From: Pyrenula massariospora
Lineage: Eukaryota; Ascomycota; Eurotiomycetes; Pyrenulales; Pyrenulaceae
Assembly (NCBI GenBank): GCA_021030905.1
Contig: JAGFMI010000005.1
Span: 2,170,001-2,234,000, forward strand
Reading direction: 5' to 3'
DNA length: 64,000 nucleotides
The notes beneath the pieces are model-generated. The model saw nothing but the letters and a program-made list of their open reading frames with translations, did no database searches and was not told the origin of the DNA. A program made the position numbers and the translations under genes. Below, one piece after another: positions 11,032 through 22,181 of this stretch. Positions within the stretch are counted from its first letter, which is position 1. Each line of letters opens with the position of its first letter.

Positions 11032-13179
11032 ATGCCTCGCAAGGCAATTTCCAAAATTCCCGAGAAGAAGGAGAACGGTCGCTTAACCCTCGCTCAGCTG
11101 GCAAGCTACGACGATGTACTCACGGATACGCTTGTTGATCGCGTAGGGCACAGTACCGAGTTCTAATGGGATATGACTGACAAATTGCAGACTTTCTACT
11201 GGTCTCGCATTCGCAAATACCGGACGAAGTACTCCCCGATTAGGGGCTTTCAGGAAGAGGAGATTCCAAAGGTCTTGCTCCACTATGTCATATGTGATAA
11301 AGATCCCGTAGAGGCCGAGAAACAGCTGCTTAATCTCAATGGTTTCCGCAAATATCTGAGCAGCCTTAGAACTGAGAAAGAGAAGGAATACTTTAGACGT
11401 CATCTTCGAAAATATATAAAAATGTATATGCCAGACAGCCCTTTCGAGGTGTCCACTACCAATCGCTATACCATCGACACCTACGAAGCACGCGTCATCG
11501 CTAGGAGGTCAATTTGCAAAGGCGAACTTATAAAGTATTTGAGCGGGACCTTGGTGGCTCTCACTGATGAAGAGGAAAAGGACCTAGATAAGACACAAAA
11601 GAATTTCAGCATGGTTAAATCAAGTCGAAAGAACAGATCCTCTATATTCCTCGGTCCGGCACGTTTCTCAAATCATGACTGTGATGCAAATGCCACACTG
11701 AGGATTACTGGCTCAGATGGCATGGAAGTTTTTGCTGCAAAGAATATTGAAGTCGGCGAGGAAATCACTGTTTGGTACGGTGAGCATTATTTCGGCACGG
11801 ACAACGAAGAATGTCTCTGTCAAAGTTGCGAAGATCAAGGTAGAAACGGTTGGGCTACGAGCCTCGTCGACAAGCTTGATGATACTTGTGTTGAATCGGC
11901 ATTGGACAGTTTGCAAGATGGCCCTTATTCCTTTCGCAAGAAACGAAAGTATGAAGTGGAATCAAGAACAGATACCCCTAAAAGCGGCTCCTCTACGCCA
12001 CTGAAGAAACCAAGAATCAAATGGAAAATCTCAAAGCCCAGTCTTCAACCTACGCCCCCTTCAAGCGACGGCTCACAATTAGAGGAATCGATCGAAGTTG
12101 TACCGCCAAGGCTCAAGACAAATCCAAGTTACAAGAGAAAATTCCCAGAAAATGGGGGGCTCGCCACTCCTGACAGCCTGGATTTTCATGAGATTGCCAA
12201 TCGAGAGACGGAACCAGAACGGCAGGAGAGCGAAGCCAATGCCCATCAAGCCTCTGGTCAGCAGCCAAGAAAACGAAAACGTTTAGTTGACTTGATGATG
12301 AATTCTCCTGTGTCCCCGATTTTGGCTCAAGCTTCTCTTCCAACACCAGCCGCCTCACAAGCTAGTGACAAGGAAAATTCTCCTCTGGTTGAGCCATTGG
12401 CAGCAACAAGCAGTGATTCGGCCGTGGTCATCGAAATGGAGTCGAACAGGAGTTTGCAAAACAACGAAGAGGCTGTCCCTGTACCACTCGCGTCCGCTAC
12501 ACCTCCACAGTCAGAATCAGATCATGTTGAGATACCGATTGCGTCTCAGTCGCCGTGTGAAACGTCTGAGACTCAGGGAACCGAACATGCTGGTAGTGAC
12601 GTGGAGGCCACTACTGTGGATATGGACCCACCACCACCACAACAGGCTGTTGTAGAATCTATTGAAACTCCCACGCACACTTCAGCATCCATCGCACAAA
12701 ATGTTGCTAATCTAGAAAACAAGAGATTGAGGCTTCCTGGCGATTATAAGCTCACTCCTGAGCTACTGTCCCAGCCATATGACCGGTGGGTCTATTGTCA
12801 TACCTGTAATGACCCCTTTGTCCAATCAAATGGCTACCAGACTCGTCGTGAGTGCCATCGATGTGAGCGGCACTCAAAGCTCTACGGCTTCGCTTGGCCC
12901 AAGACAGAACGTCAGGGCAAGCACGATACCGAAGAGAGGGTGATGGATCACCGCACCGTGCATCGCTTTTTGTACCCCGATGAAGAAAGAGAGGTCAAGC
13001 GGAAGGGAACCCTCATGGGGAGTCTAAGTAAACGAGGACTTGGAAGCCTGGTAAGAGACGAGACTCCGGCGTCAATTTCGACGCCAGGGAAGAGGAGCGT
13101 TTCGCGGGGAAGCAGCGAATTCAGCCTGATCGGACGTGCCGTGAGGAGGAGTACCCGGAACTGGAGGACTATATTATAA
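11032..13179 (+). CDS. set9: Histone H4-K20 methyltransferase SET9/KMT5
   Basis: SET-domain enzyme expected to methylate histone H4 lysine 20, linked to the DNA-damage checkpoint (family knowledge). Exon 1 is 11032-11142. A 48-base intron with CTGAC branch leads to exon 2 at 11191-13179, for 699 residues. The N-terminal Set9 region (TLAQLASYDDV, then FYWSRIRKYR) precedes the SET domain at about residues 125-245, with RFSNHDCDANA near residue 196, EEITVWYGEHYF near 227 and a post-SET cysteine cluster CLCQSC. A long low-complexity Ser/Pro-rich tail with basic patches follows. A second Cys group (YCHTC, ECHRCE) near residue 573 recurs in fungal Set9 proteins. Length is normal for the family. Confidence 0.93.
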
Positions 13180-13961
13180 TTCAGCATTGGATGTGGGCGT
13201 TTTGTTTCAATGTAACATTATGTTTCGAGGATTGGGAATATCACTTCCTGTGTCTGGTTTCAAGGTCTGACATTCGGACTTTAGCGTTGGTGTTTTGTTC
13301 GGAGCGAGCGCGAGATCTTACGACCTATTGGAGCATGATCAAAGTGAGGCGCAAAATGCTTTTGATCTCATGTATATAACAAGGGTTGAGATGCCTACGA
13401 AGTCATTCATGCACATAGCCTCGCAACTGCCTTGTACTCTGAAAACACTCGTAGGCCATCGCTGCAGTGAAACTACTCATCTGCTTGCGGCAGGTTGGCC
13501 GATGCTTCATTTTTCCCGCGACCTCCGAATTAATTGTCTTCCACCTCGAAACACGTCCGTATCCGAGTCATTTTCATCGACGTTGGAATTTATTACGATT
13601 CTTGCCATCTCGTTGTATCTGGCCCGTCTATTGGTGGTTCTAGAAAAAGAATTTCTTCGATCCCCTCGGCCCAGGTAAACGAAACCCTTGGATGTGTGCA
13701 AAGACATAAAAGGAGCTCAAAGCTTCTGCCAACCAATGTAACTCCTCGAAGTCTCATCAACATGACCGCGCAAAACTGTGGCCACCATTCAATACGCTTG
13801 ATGAAGTTCATAGGTTCCGTGCTCAGCAGATACTGGAGCTTCGGGCAGATTTTCCTGTGTTTGTCGCCGATGGTATTAATTAAACATGGATGCCTGTTTG
13901 TAGCTTGGAGTAGTAGAGGGTGAGTCCTAGCTAATAGTATAAATTTTTGTCTCGTCTTTTG
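13180..13961. other. Downstream of set9; unexplained stop-free minus-strand run
   Basis: Gene-poor stretch. On the minus strand a frame stays open from about 13965 to 13593 (roughly 124 codons) without an obvious start, containing RIEWWPQFCAVML and FLEPPIDGPDTTRW. I do not recognise it, and it may be an exon of a degraded gene that includes the next feature. Confidence 0.3.
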
Positions 13962-14505
13962 TTAATCGTAAACATCCCACTGGAACGCGCCTCCGCTTTC
14001 TATCTTGACCTTTCCATCGGTTTGCCACGGATACGGAACCTTCAAGATATCAAGTCAAGACCCTGAATGTCGAAATCCGGACAAAATACCACGAACATGG
14101 AAAAGGATATCGTATCGAGTCCGATTATGCCCAAAACAAAGCTCGAGGTCGGTCGTGATGAGCCTTCCACCAACTTGCTCTCCGCTTGACCACACCTATG
14201 CGCATGGAGACGGTTGTTGCCGGCATTCGAACGTATTGACGTTCGGAACAGTTTCACGTTATCTCTCAACCATCGTACTCCGCAGATTTTCAACGATCAT
14301 CGGTACAAAGCCTTCATTGCGCCGCACTGAGGTCAAATACTGTGCCTCACTTAGGTCAGGTCCACTGTCAGGTATGGCGCAAAAATAGTCAATTTCATTC
14401 GCAGAGGCCGCTACAGTCAACTATCGGCGCCTTCCACTAAGATCTTTGGTGTCGACCCTTTGCGGGTGAATCTTGAGTGAGAGATTCTTGAGATGATCAC
14501 CCAAC
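13962..14505 (-). pseudogene. Possible pseudogene with several in-frame stops
   Basis: On the minus strand a single frame from 14505 to a terminal TAA at 13962 reads as plausible protein interrupted by four stops (TAG, TAA, TAG, TGA). Segments include DYFCAIPDSGPDLSEAQYL, NEGFVPMIVENLRS, TTDLELCFGHNRTRYD and VKIESGGAFQWDVYD. A good splice acceptor (GCTAACTTCAG) lies immediately upstream at 14506. Each stop could come from CAG, CAA or CGA by one C-to-T change. By chance about eight stops would be expected in this length, so the enrichment is only modest. I do not recognise the family. Coding could instead be spurious. Confidence 0.3.
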
Positions 14506-14704
14506 TGAAGTTAGCAACGTCCCTCTTTCACTCCGATAATGCACTCGGTGCCATGTGCGGAGCCAGTTTTCAGAAGTCTCGGTCGGTATAAAGATACCTT
14601 CACCAGCTCAACCTGTCCGCATCGCCAGACCAATTCGTCGCGAAGCTACACCTGAAAATTCTCATGATACACACGCCTTTATTTCCTTCATAAGGCCACT
14701 ATCA

Positions 14705-15735
14705 ATGACTCACCATCAGCGCTGTCCTCAAACAAGTCGGGATGAAGTCAATCAGGAGAAAAATGTAAAAGACGCCGTAAAGAAAGGTGCATTTGGCCGT
14801 CTTGTCCTAAGCTGAAAGGAAAGCTAATCTCTGCCCCAGCAAACAGGGTCGGGGTTCCCAAATACTTGTTTCGCGGATTTTCGTCTTTGTCAGGCGGCGA
14901 TGAAAGACTGAACTCCTGCGATGGAATCATCCCTTCAGCTTACATCGACGATCACACCCCACGATCTGTCTTTTGGCTGTCCCCACAGATCGTCGACGAG
15001 GAGGTAACCTCACACCTTACGAGCAGATACCGGCGGACACAATTCAGCTCCTGGGGCGCATCTTTCGCAGTAGCCCTCAAATTCGCACACCGGAGTGGCT
15101 CCAAAAGCGACCAAGATATTCGCTTTGCGGTACTGGACACAGAAAAAATAAATAATGCTATCTATTTTGTGCCAACACTCTTAAAGGCTGTACAAAGCCG
15201 CACCTACCGCTATGATCATGAGTATCTAGTTCATGGAACCGTGCCTAGGGATGCCATTGAAGTGCGATCCTTGGAAACACTTATGAATCTTGGACTTCGG
15301 AAGATATTCCCAGAGTATTTCTCCGATGATCAACTCCACAGATACACTTCCCTGCAATACGTAGGAGACAGACTTGACGAGGATATAGAATGTTTGAAGC
15401 AGCTTGGTAATTGCTTCGGAGCCGATCTGGCACTGCCGATGACGATTGCTTTCTTGACGCTTCGAAACAGACTAAAAGACGATACCGTTCGCGAAAAATT
15501 CCTAGTCAAACTTGTTGCAGCTCTACGCCCTCTCGAAGCGCCTCATTGGTACTGTGAACAGCCTTGGATCATGAGGGATGGGGTGGTGCATACTAAAGAT
15601 TTTCGGGAGATTCGCCATTGGATACTTGTGTTGAGGGCGATGCACGAACACAGATGGGGCAGAGGATCAAGAGGCAGGTTGAGCGCGTTGGGGAAGGCCT
15701 TGATAGGCAGCACAGAGAATATTGCCGTTGAATAG
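14705..15735 (+). CDS. Unknown protein with ADP-ribosyltransferase-like R-S-E pattern
   Basis: Two exons, 14705-14786 and 14840-15735, joined by a 53-base intron (GTGCAT...GCTAATCTCTGCCCCAG) with matching phase, giving 325 residues. No signal peptide or membrane segment. I believe it belongs to an uncharacterised fungal family (DUF7587-like, from memory). Visible motifs follow an ART-fold order: KYLFRGFS with Arg39, FSSWGAS with Ser97/Ser98, a strand FAVLDTEKI, a HVP-like YFVPTLL, then YDHEYLVHGTVP with Glu155 two residues after Asp153. The C-terminal third (about 175-325) is helical and unassigned. Enzyme activity is an inference. The start is the only upstream ATG that gives the right splice phase. 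Confidence 0.75.
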
Positions 15736-18049
15736 AGAATTTGGATCTCTCAGTTGGAGGAGCGACCTTCGAATCTCAACGATCATCAGTGTCACATTAA
15801 TGGATACGGCGAATTTCCCGAATTATCATCTGTTTATGCGTAGGTCTTGCGTGCATAATTCAATTTGCTCCGCCAACTTCTTGTAACCTATCGTCTCCCT
15901 TTTCTTCTTAATGTCGATATTTTTGGGATTTCCTCGCTTTTAAGGTCCGCAGATCCTCGAGAAAGTGCAGATTGGGCACAATCTATTGGAGTACGCGATT
16001 TTGATTCATGAATGCTTTTAATGATGCAAGCTTCATATACCAGGTGCCCTTGTCCACGCATTGATTTCTCCAGATTGTATGTCTGATTAAGGTGCTTTAT
16101 TGACAAATCTGAGAGCGCGATTGACAGAGATATGTTTCTAGGGTGATGAATCCTCCGAGCTTGACGATCAGTTCTTTCTCCGGCGATGGCTATCTAGATT
16201 CTTGCACGGATCTACTAACAATGAGTCAAGCGTAGGAAATGATACTTGAGACAGCGGCTCGACGAAGCCTACGACAAAATATCTTGGATGTAAAGAAAAT
16301 TTGAGGGATGGATGTATATTCTGGAGCACTCAATGGAATTTAATTACCAAGAAGTCGCTCGGAGAAGACGAAGAATGGAGCCTGATCATGACATGATTTG
16401 AAGATGCTCCGGGAACTTAGAGAAGTATCTATGACCAGGCGCATCGGCCTGGAGTTCGGCGGGAGATGAACCAGTGCATGATGCCTATGAAAGCGGCTAT
16501 GCGTCAAATGGCTGCAGAAGATCATGCGATGTGCCTCAAAGAATATTTGCGGAAGGTTCGAAGGGACACTGGCAGACTTGTGGATCATCGCAACTCTTAC
16601 AGCAATACTGTCGTATGCGACGATTGATATTAGTGAGTCAAGATCAATGAATAGGCTCAGCCTTGACGATGAAGTTTACAGTAGCTTGCAAGCTGTTGAT
16701 TACTTCTACCGATGACTGTCTCTTGTAAATGTACTCATCCTTTGGTAAATACCATCCTTTCCTCAGGGGTGGTAAGTTGAGCGGACAGGGCGGCAAATTG
16801 GCGCATTTTGGCCGGACCCCATGGACTTGGAGTTAAGTTTTTCTTAAGCTCGTCTTCCGTTGTTGATATCAAACACCCGGCGGCGGTTCGACGAAGCGAG
16901 AGTTGGACTCGTTTTGAGATGTCTCGATTAATGACCAGAGAGGATCATCGTCTCAGCCCCGGTGTTGTGATGTTCAACCGCACTAAACCCCGTCTTCACG
17001 CTGCCCCTGTCGACCTCGCCTGAGGAAGGAGCCCCTGGAGCAACACTTTTCCACGAAACTTAAAAAGACCAAGGTGAGAAAACCTTTGGTGAGAGCAGAG
17101 GGCAAGATGAGGAGACTTAAGAGAAAATTCAACTCCGTCAACAACAGACGGGCAAGATCTGAAGAAAGAAATATCTAAATCGGTCAAGTTGCGCGCCTAC
17201 AAAAAATCCCTCGTCCATTACCTCCCACCCGCCTCGAACGCCAAAACCTATCCCCAAGTGAGCCAGAGGGCTCCAGGGTAGGAGAAACCTGCTTGAGGAG
17301 CGAAGCTCACTACGAAGCAGATTTTTACAATCTAACGGACACAAGCCGCTAAGTGATTGGCGAACATTACAACATTGGGACCGTCGGATTCGATTGTTGG
17401 AGGTCCTGTGGGGGAGCGTGAATATATGCCATCTTTGAGTGGGCTTTAAGGTTGGTAGGTGTCACTCATGGTTTGCTCTTCCGGCTGTCACGCGCGAGGA
17501 AAGGTTGCTATGGTCTCGTGACAGTGATGGGTTGAAGCGTCGGAGAATCCAAAAGGAATCATAGCACAGATATTCAGGTCTCGGTGGCCGTTCTCTTTAA
17601 ATTCCCTGTCCAAACGACAGCGGATATACACAGTGTTGGGACCCAGATATCTACTTTTGGCATTGTCTTGTTCGAACTTCAGGAAAAGGCTGAAATGGTT
17701 TTGTGTCATGATTAATCTACTGCGCACGAATCCGTCAGCTTGGCTTTACATATCATTGGCACCATGCAATGTCTCCAAGGCCTGTCCCAAAATTCGATTA
17801 TGCGCCAATGAATTTCACAATTGAAAATTGTAAAGTGCTGTCGGCCGGGGGCTGACTAAGCGCATCCTCAGTCTTCAAATCCAGTCTGAGACTTGTGCAA
17901 GGTCGGCTGAGTGGTAGTTAGTCATTCATTGCTACCAGCACTTTCAGGTGGTGCAAGGCATACTCTCTCCTCGGTCCTCTCACGGGAATTCCCCTTAGGA
18001 AATTCTGGCAGGGTTTTCGCCCAGGGAGGAGTTGAACCACGTTCTATCA
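15736..18049. other. Gene-poor stretch, 2.3 kb
   Basis: Only short ORFs are present and none is recognisable. The best is a minus run at 17488-17727 containing YLGPNTVYIRCRLDREFK, which has protein-like composition but no start, partner exon or family. No repeats, tRNA or transposon ends are seen by eye. Confidence 0.45.
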
Positions 18050-19780
18050 TCAGTCGTCTTCTCCGGTAAGGTCGATGAGTGGCAAGCGCTTATGGATACT
18101 GCATTCGCCTGTTATTATGACGGAGTCATCGTCCTTGAGTCCATTGCTATCCGCCATCTCTACGTCTGAGTCCTCGTCCTGCTCGTATTTGTAATGATCA
18201 GGCCATTCATCCGAATCACTGATGTACTCCGGCCCTTCAGAATTATGGTCACTTTCAGTGTTGTTATCGAAGGCTGGATTGTCGTCGTCTCCAGTTAAAT
18301 CCCATTCGAGAGCGTCCATACCTTGTAAGTCATCTGCATCTGCGTAGCTGTAGTCATTTCCCAGGCCGAGAGGCTCAAATGAGAATGGGTTCTTCTTGGT
18401 GCTATCTTCCTTGTTATTGACGTATTCAAGCAGAATATCGTCAGTTATGTGTACCCGTGATATCATTTCCGGAGGCTTAGATTGTTGATTTAGGCTGGAG
18501 CCATCATTGTACACGTAGTCCGGAGCTTTGATCGTGAGACTATCGAACCTTATGTCTTTATCTCGAGAGATCGAATGCATCAAACTCGGCCATGTGCCAC
18601 TGCCGCAAATTGCGCAATTCCAGAGTGTGAGATTTCTCAAACTCTTTCTGTGACGGTGGAGGAGCTCATAAATCTCTTTCTCTTCGAACCTAAACGACTC
18701 AAGAATTAACATACTAAGATTTGGCCAAAGCTGCACATATTTTTGAGCATTCATGCCAAGTATTGCCAAACTGCTTCGGTATAAAGTTTGATTGAGGTTG
18801 TTTGGCGGTATGAAGCCGTACGTCGAGCTGAGATGCAGACTTTCAAGCTTGTCAGCTGCCGCTAAATTCTGAAAAAGACCAGCTTCTGCGTCTAGAATTG
18901 TGTAATGGGTTGCTGCGTTTGGAATACTACACAGGGCAAGACTGATCTTGCGCAGATTCGAGAAGGCCGCTGGGTAGTTGAAATGAAATGGGTCAGAGGT
19001 ATCGCGGAAGAAAGAAATTGGAACACCGGTTTTCATTAGACCAATTCGCTCTGTGACCAAGGTGTCGATGCGTGATGCATGCTCCTCCATCATTATTTTG
19101 AGAATGGCGCTTAAGCCGAGCGCAGGAGTTTGCGTATCTGAGTCGTAATGGACTAGTAACCGGCACAGACCATCTGATAGAGGATACCCGTCTTGCACAA
19201 GGTTACGAGCATCATCTGCAAATGGAGTATCACGCAGGATGCCGCCGTCAAGGCAGTCCTTGGTGATGAAACGCCTGAGACGACCGAAGCTTCTCAAGGC
19301 CCTTACGAGCAGGAGACAAGCTCCTCTCATAAAATAATTAATTACTTCATCAAGATTCGACATCCCTGCTTGAAAAGCGTAATCATATCCGCGTTTGAAG
19401 CGCTCCATCAAAGCCACCACCTCGTCCTTCGAAGGACGGTTCTCATCCGGCTGCTCATCAACGTCGCGAATGTTGCATAAAGCTCTCACAAGAGGGGCAT
19501 TCTCCTCGTTCGGCAATCTTCCCTTGAATGGGATTTCATTCCATACAATCTCCTCCACAGCATTTCGAAGCTGTTCGTCCTCACAAAAATACTCTAACCG
19601 ATCCAAATGTTTCGGATGAAGAGACACAGACAGAGACCGGAACAGCAGAGACCGTAAGGAGTTGTTGAACTCACGACACACAAACCTAGACAATTTTCGG
19701 TCCTGGAAATCGAGCTGAGCTAATATCAGATCGAGAATCTCGTTTGGGATCTGTAATCTGTATCCCAGGTCGAAGTACAT
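18050..19780 (-). CDS. F-box protein with acidic C-terminal tail
   Basis: Single exon, 576 residues. An N-terminal F-box-like segment (LQIPNEILDLILAQLDFQD, about residues 9-28, followed by LSRFVCREFNNSLRSLLF) fits a substrate receptor of SCF ubiquitin ligases. The middle (about 270-430) has leucine-rich stretches such as LRKISLALCSIP and LESLHLSSTYG, consistent with degenerate LRR-like repeats. The last 110 residues are very acidic (DSDEWPDHYKYEQDEDSD) and the protein ends PLIDLTGEDD, which resembles a SUMO-interacting motif. The target is unknown. The start ATG sits directly before the F-box, as is usual for this family. Confidence 0.85.
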   Translation of the reverse strand: MYFDLGYRLQIPNEILDLILAQLDFQDRKLSRFVCREFNNSLRSLLFRSLSVSLHPKHLDRLEYFCEDEQLRNAVEEIVWNEIPFKGRLPNEENAPLVRALCNIRDVDEQPDENRPSKDEVVALMERFKRGYDYAFQAGMSNLDEVINYFMRGACLLLVRALRSFGRLRRFITKDCLDGGILRDTPFADDARNLVQDGYPLSDGLCRLLVHYDSDTQTPALGLSAILKIMMEEHASRIDTLVTERIGLMKTGVPISFFRDTSDPFHFNYPAAFSNLRKISLALCSIPNAATHYTILDAEAGLFQNLAAADKLESLHLSSTYGFIPPNNLNQTLYRSSLAILGMNAQKYVQLWPNLSMLILESFRFEEKEIYELLHRHRKSLRNLTLWNCAICGSGTWPSLMHSISRDKDIRFDSLTIKAPDYVYNDGSSLNQQSKPPEMISRVHITDDILLEYVNNKEDSTKKNPFSFEPLGLGNDYSYADADDLQGMDALEWDLTGDDDNPAFDNNTESDHNSEGPEYISDSDEWPDHYKYEQDEDSDVEMADSNGLKDDDSVIITGECSIHKRLPLIDLTGEDD

Positions 19781-20335
19781 GATGAATGTCAGCGCGTCGT
19801 AGCCGACGCTATCTGAGAAAGTTGGAATTTCTCAATGGTTCAAAGTCCCTCGGCAGCCTCTTACGATGGCTAGCACCTCGGATATGACGGCGATACGAAC
19901 AGTTATCCAAGTGTGAAGCCTTCAGCAAGTACCAGAGCCTTATTATGATGTGTCTCTCGAAAGCGTACCTAGATGCTCGAATACAAGGAAGAACGTCACC
20001 CGCAGCAGAATGAATCATTCTCAATTGACTCCGAAGATCATAAAATGGAATGATCTCGACGCTTGTTTGCCTGCTTCACGTGAGGAGACTCTTTTACTTT
20101 CAGTCCATGCTTGACTAGAGGAGCTCCTCCGCGGCTGCCTAGAATTAGTCGGAGACTCTTGGCATCACACCTTCCACAGCGCGATTGTAAACTCTGCTTC
20201 AGGCACCAGACACCAATGATAAATAACACTTTCTATAACACTATAGCGCCTTTCCCACAGAGATACCTTCTAACCCTGAAATATGCGCAGAACCTGGCCT
20301 TCCCTGGACCCGCAGGATTTTCCCAAAACCACCTA
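19781..20335. other. Intergenic upstream of the F-box gene
   Basis: About 550 bases holding the F-box promoter and the 3' flank of the secreted-protein gene. Nothing else is supported. Confidence 0.5.
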
Positions 20336-21256
20336 TCACGCTGCCGCAGTGATGAGCTCTGCCTGACGAGAATAGTCCGCTTCCTGCACGCGGCGCTTTT
20401 TGTACAGAGGTCCATCATCAATCCCTAGGGAAGCTGGCCCTGCGCTATCCGGCGGCGGCACGCTGTGCGGCATTTGCCCCGGCGCCCGGACAAAGGGCAC
20501 CCCAAGGTACACCAGCAGGTCCAAACATCCCATCCGTCCACCTTGATTGTTCGTTCCACCGCACGGTGGGAAGACACCCCTCTGGCCGTTGTTATACCGG
20601 CCCCATGTGACGACCTTCGTGCGCCATTGTAAGTGCCTGAAAAGATTCTGAGATTCCCCCCTCGAGGCGCGGAACTGAATCTTGTTGAGGTACAGCTCAA
20701 TTGCGCCAAGCTCGCCGCAGATCCCTCTATGGGGTTCGAAATTCCGGTTCTGACTATTGAGGCTCGTCAGACAACCGCTCAGCGTTTGTACAATGCTCGA
20801 GCGCGCCCAGTCGGGGTTCTGGCCGTCGTTACTGTAGAGAGGTCGGCGGAGGTATTGGAGGAGGTCTCCCGCACCATGATTCCCTTGGCGAGCTATTTTG
20901 ATGGAGCTAGAGAAAAAGGCCATAGTTGCAGTCCTTCCTAAAATTGGATATTCCGCCACAAGGACTGTCATGGCTGTTGGTATTCGATCAGCAGGGACCC
21001 CTTCATGATTCGCTTGAGCTATCATTGCGTCGAACGCGTGCCTTGCGAGCAAAGCAAGAGCTCCGTCCACGTCGAGGAAAGGGGTGTGCTGGTGCCAAGT
21101 GGCTTCACCAAGGTAAATGTTGAAGCCTTGTATGTAGGCTTCTGAATCCCGTCGCACGACAATGGGGTGGGGTTGCGCTGTGATGAGAGCTGTAAGCAGG
21201 GTCCAGAGAACAAACATACGTAGTGCTTGGTCGAACACGCTGCTTTTTGACTTCAT
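20336..21256 (-). CDS. Secreted protein, deaminase-like zinc motif pattern
   Basis: Single exon, 306 residues. A signal peptide is visible (hydrophobic MFVLWTLLTALITA at about residues 14-27, followed by QPHPIVVRRD with a possible dibasic processing site). The body has CGELGAIELYLNKI followed about 65 residues later by FPPCGG...MGCLDLLVYLGV. This C-x-E ... PC ... C order resembles zinc-binding residues of the cytidine-deaminase-like superfamily, which includes many secreted or toxin-type deaminases. The spacing between the last two cysteines is longer than usual. The C-terminus is basic and Pro-rich. The family name and activity are inference. No intron is needed. Confidence 0.75.
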   Translation of the reverse strand: MKSKSSVFDQALRMFVLWTLLTALITAQPHPIVVRRDSEAYIQGFNIYLGEATWHQHTPFLDVDGALALLARHAFDAMIAQANHEGVPADRIPTAMTVLVAEYPILGRTATMAFFSSSIKIARQGNHGAGDLLQYLRRPLYSNDGQNPDWARSSIVQTLSGCLTSLNSQNRNFEPHRGICGELGAIELYLNKIQFRASRGESQNLFRHLQWRTKVVTWGRYNNGQRGVFPPCGGTNNQGGRMGCLDLLVYLGVPFVRAPGQMPHSVPPPDSAGPASLGIDDGPLYKKRRVQEADYSRQAELITAAA

Positions 21257-22181
21257 CCTCTGGAATATCCTATTTATGATTGGTTAAGATCATCAACTAT
21301 ATACCGGCTTTTAATAACAAGAGCTTGTAGTGATAGTATCGGGTCCTGCTTGAAACCTAAAAAGCCTTCTCAAACCAAATTTCTTGTTTATTGTAAATTG
21401 GTGGAAGACATTCGAGTGAATGTTCAATACATGCGCAAGTCAGAAGTCTTATAGTCTCGTCCGTTCTTATGGTCTAAGAGCTCTTGTCATCTTTGAGCAG
21501 TTTAGATGGCACGAGGATTCGGAGTAACAACAAACACTCACCGTGACTAGTAATCTCACTAATGTTGGGTGTTCATTCAGTTGCCATCAAAGATTTGGCT
21601 TACAGCAGGAGATCACCGTCGGCAACAACGATGCTCAAGAAGCCGGAGGACCCCAACTTGCCATTTCCGAAATAGGGAATATCTCACATTCCCAGTCATG
21701 GAGGATTGTGGGGGCCACGACATACACGCATGATCTATTTTTTCTTGTGAGTTCTAAAGAGAGAAAACGTGTGCAATGTCCGAAATTTACTACACTATGC
21801 TCCAATTTCGTTTCTCGGTCTGCTGCGCCGGGAAACATCACCTGCTAATGTTGGGAAGGGCTAATAATAGCGTTAATGTTATCAACCACTAACAAGATAA
21901 CTAAAGAGCAAAAATCAGCTCGAACACGGTGAACGTAAATTCTGTCGATTTTGACTCTTTACTATTGTCTATCTTCGTGTCCACAGCGCAGAGAACATTC
22001 ATGAAACAATGCCAAGATCTCAAACCTTTGCACTCGACGCAGTAGCCAAGTACCTCCTAGGCTAACATCGCATTGTATTACCTTGCCATGTATCGTCCTC
22101 CTTAGCAGTACTGTCCTTGAGCGCATGTAACCTTTTACTAGAATTCTTTACCAGATTTCTGATTTTATCTTCAAAGACACT
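21257..22181. other. Intergenic, AT-rich
   Basis: About 900 bases with no recognisable gene. It includes the 5' flank of the secreted protein gene. The plus-strand ORF 21543-21848 has no family features. Confidence 0.5.

Noticed and set aside
18015-18040. tRNA B-box-like sequence on the minus strand
   Set aside because: No matching A box, anticodon arm or acceptor stem. It overlaps the 3' end of the F-box gene.
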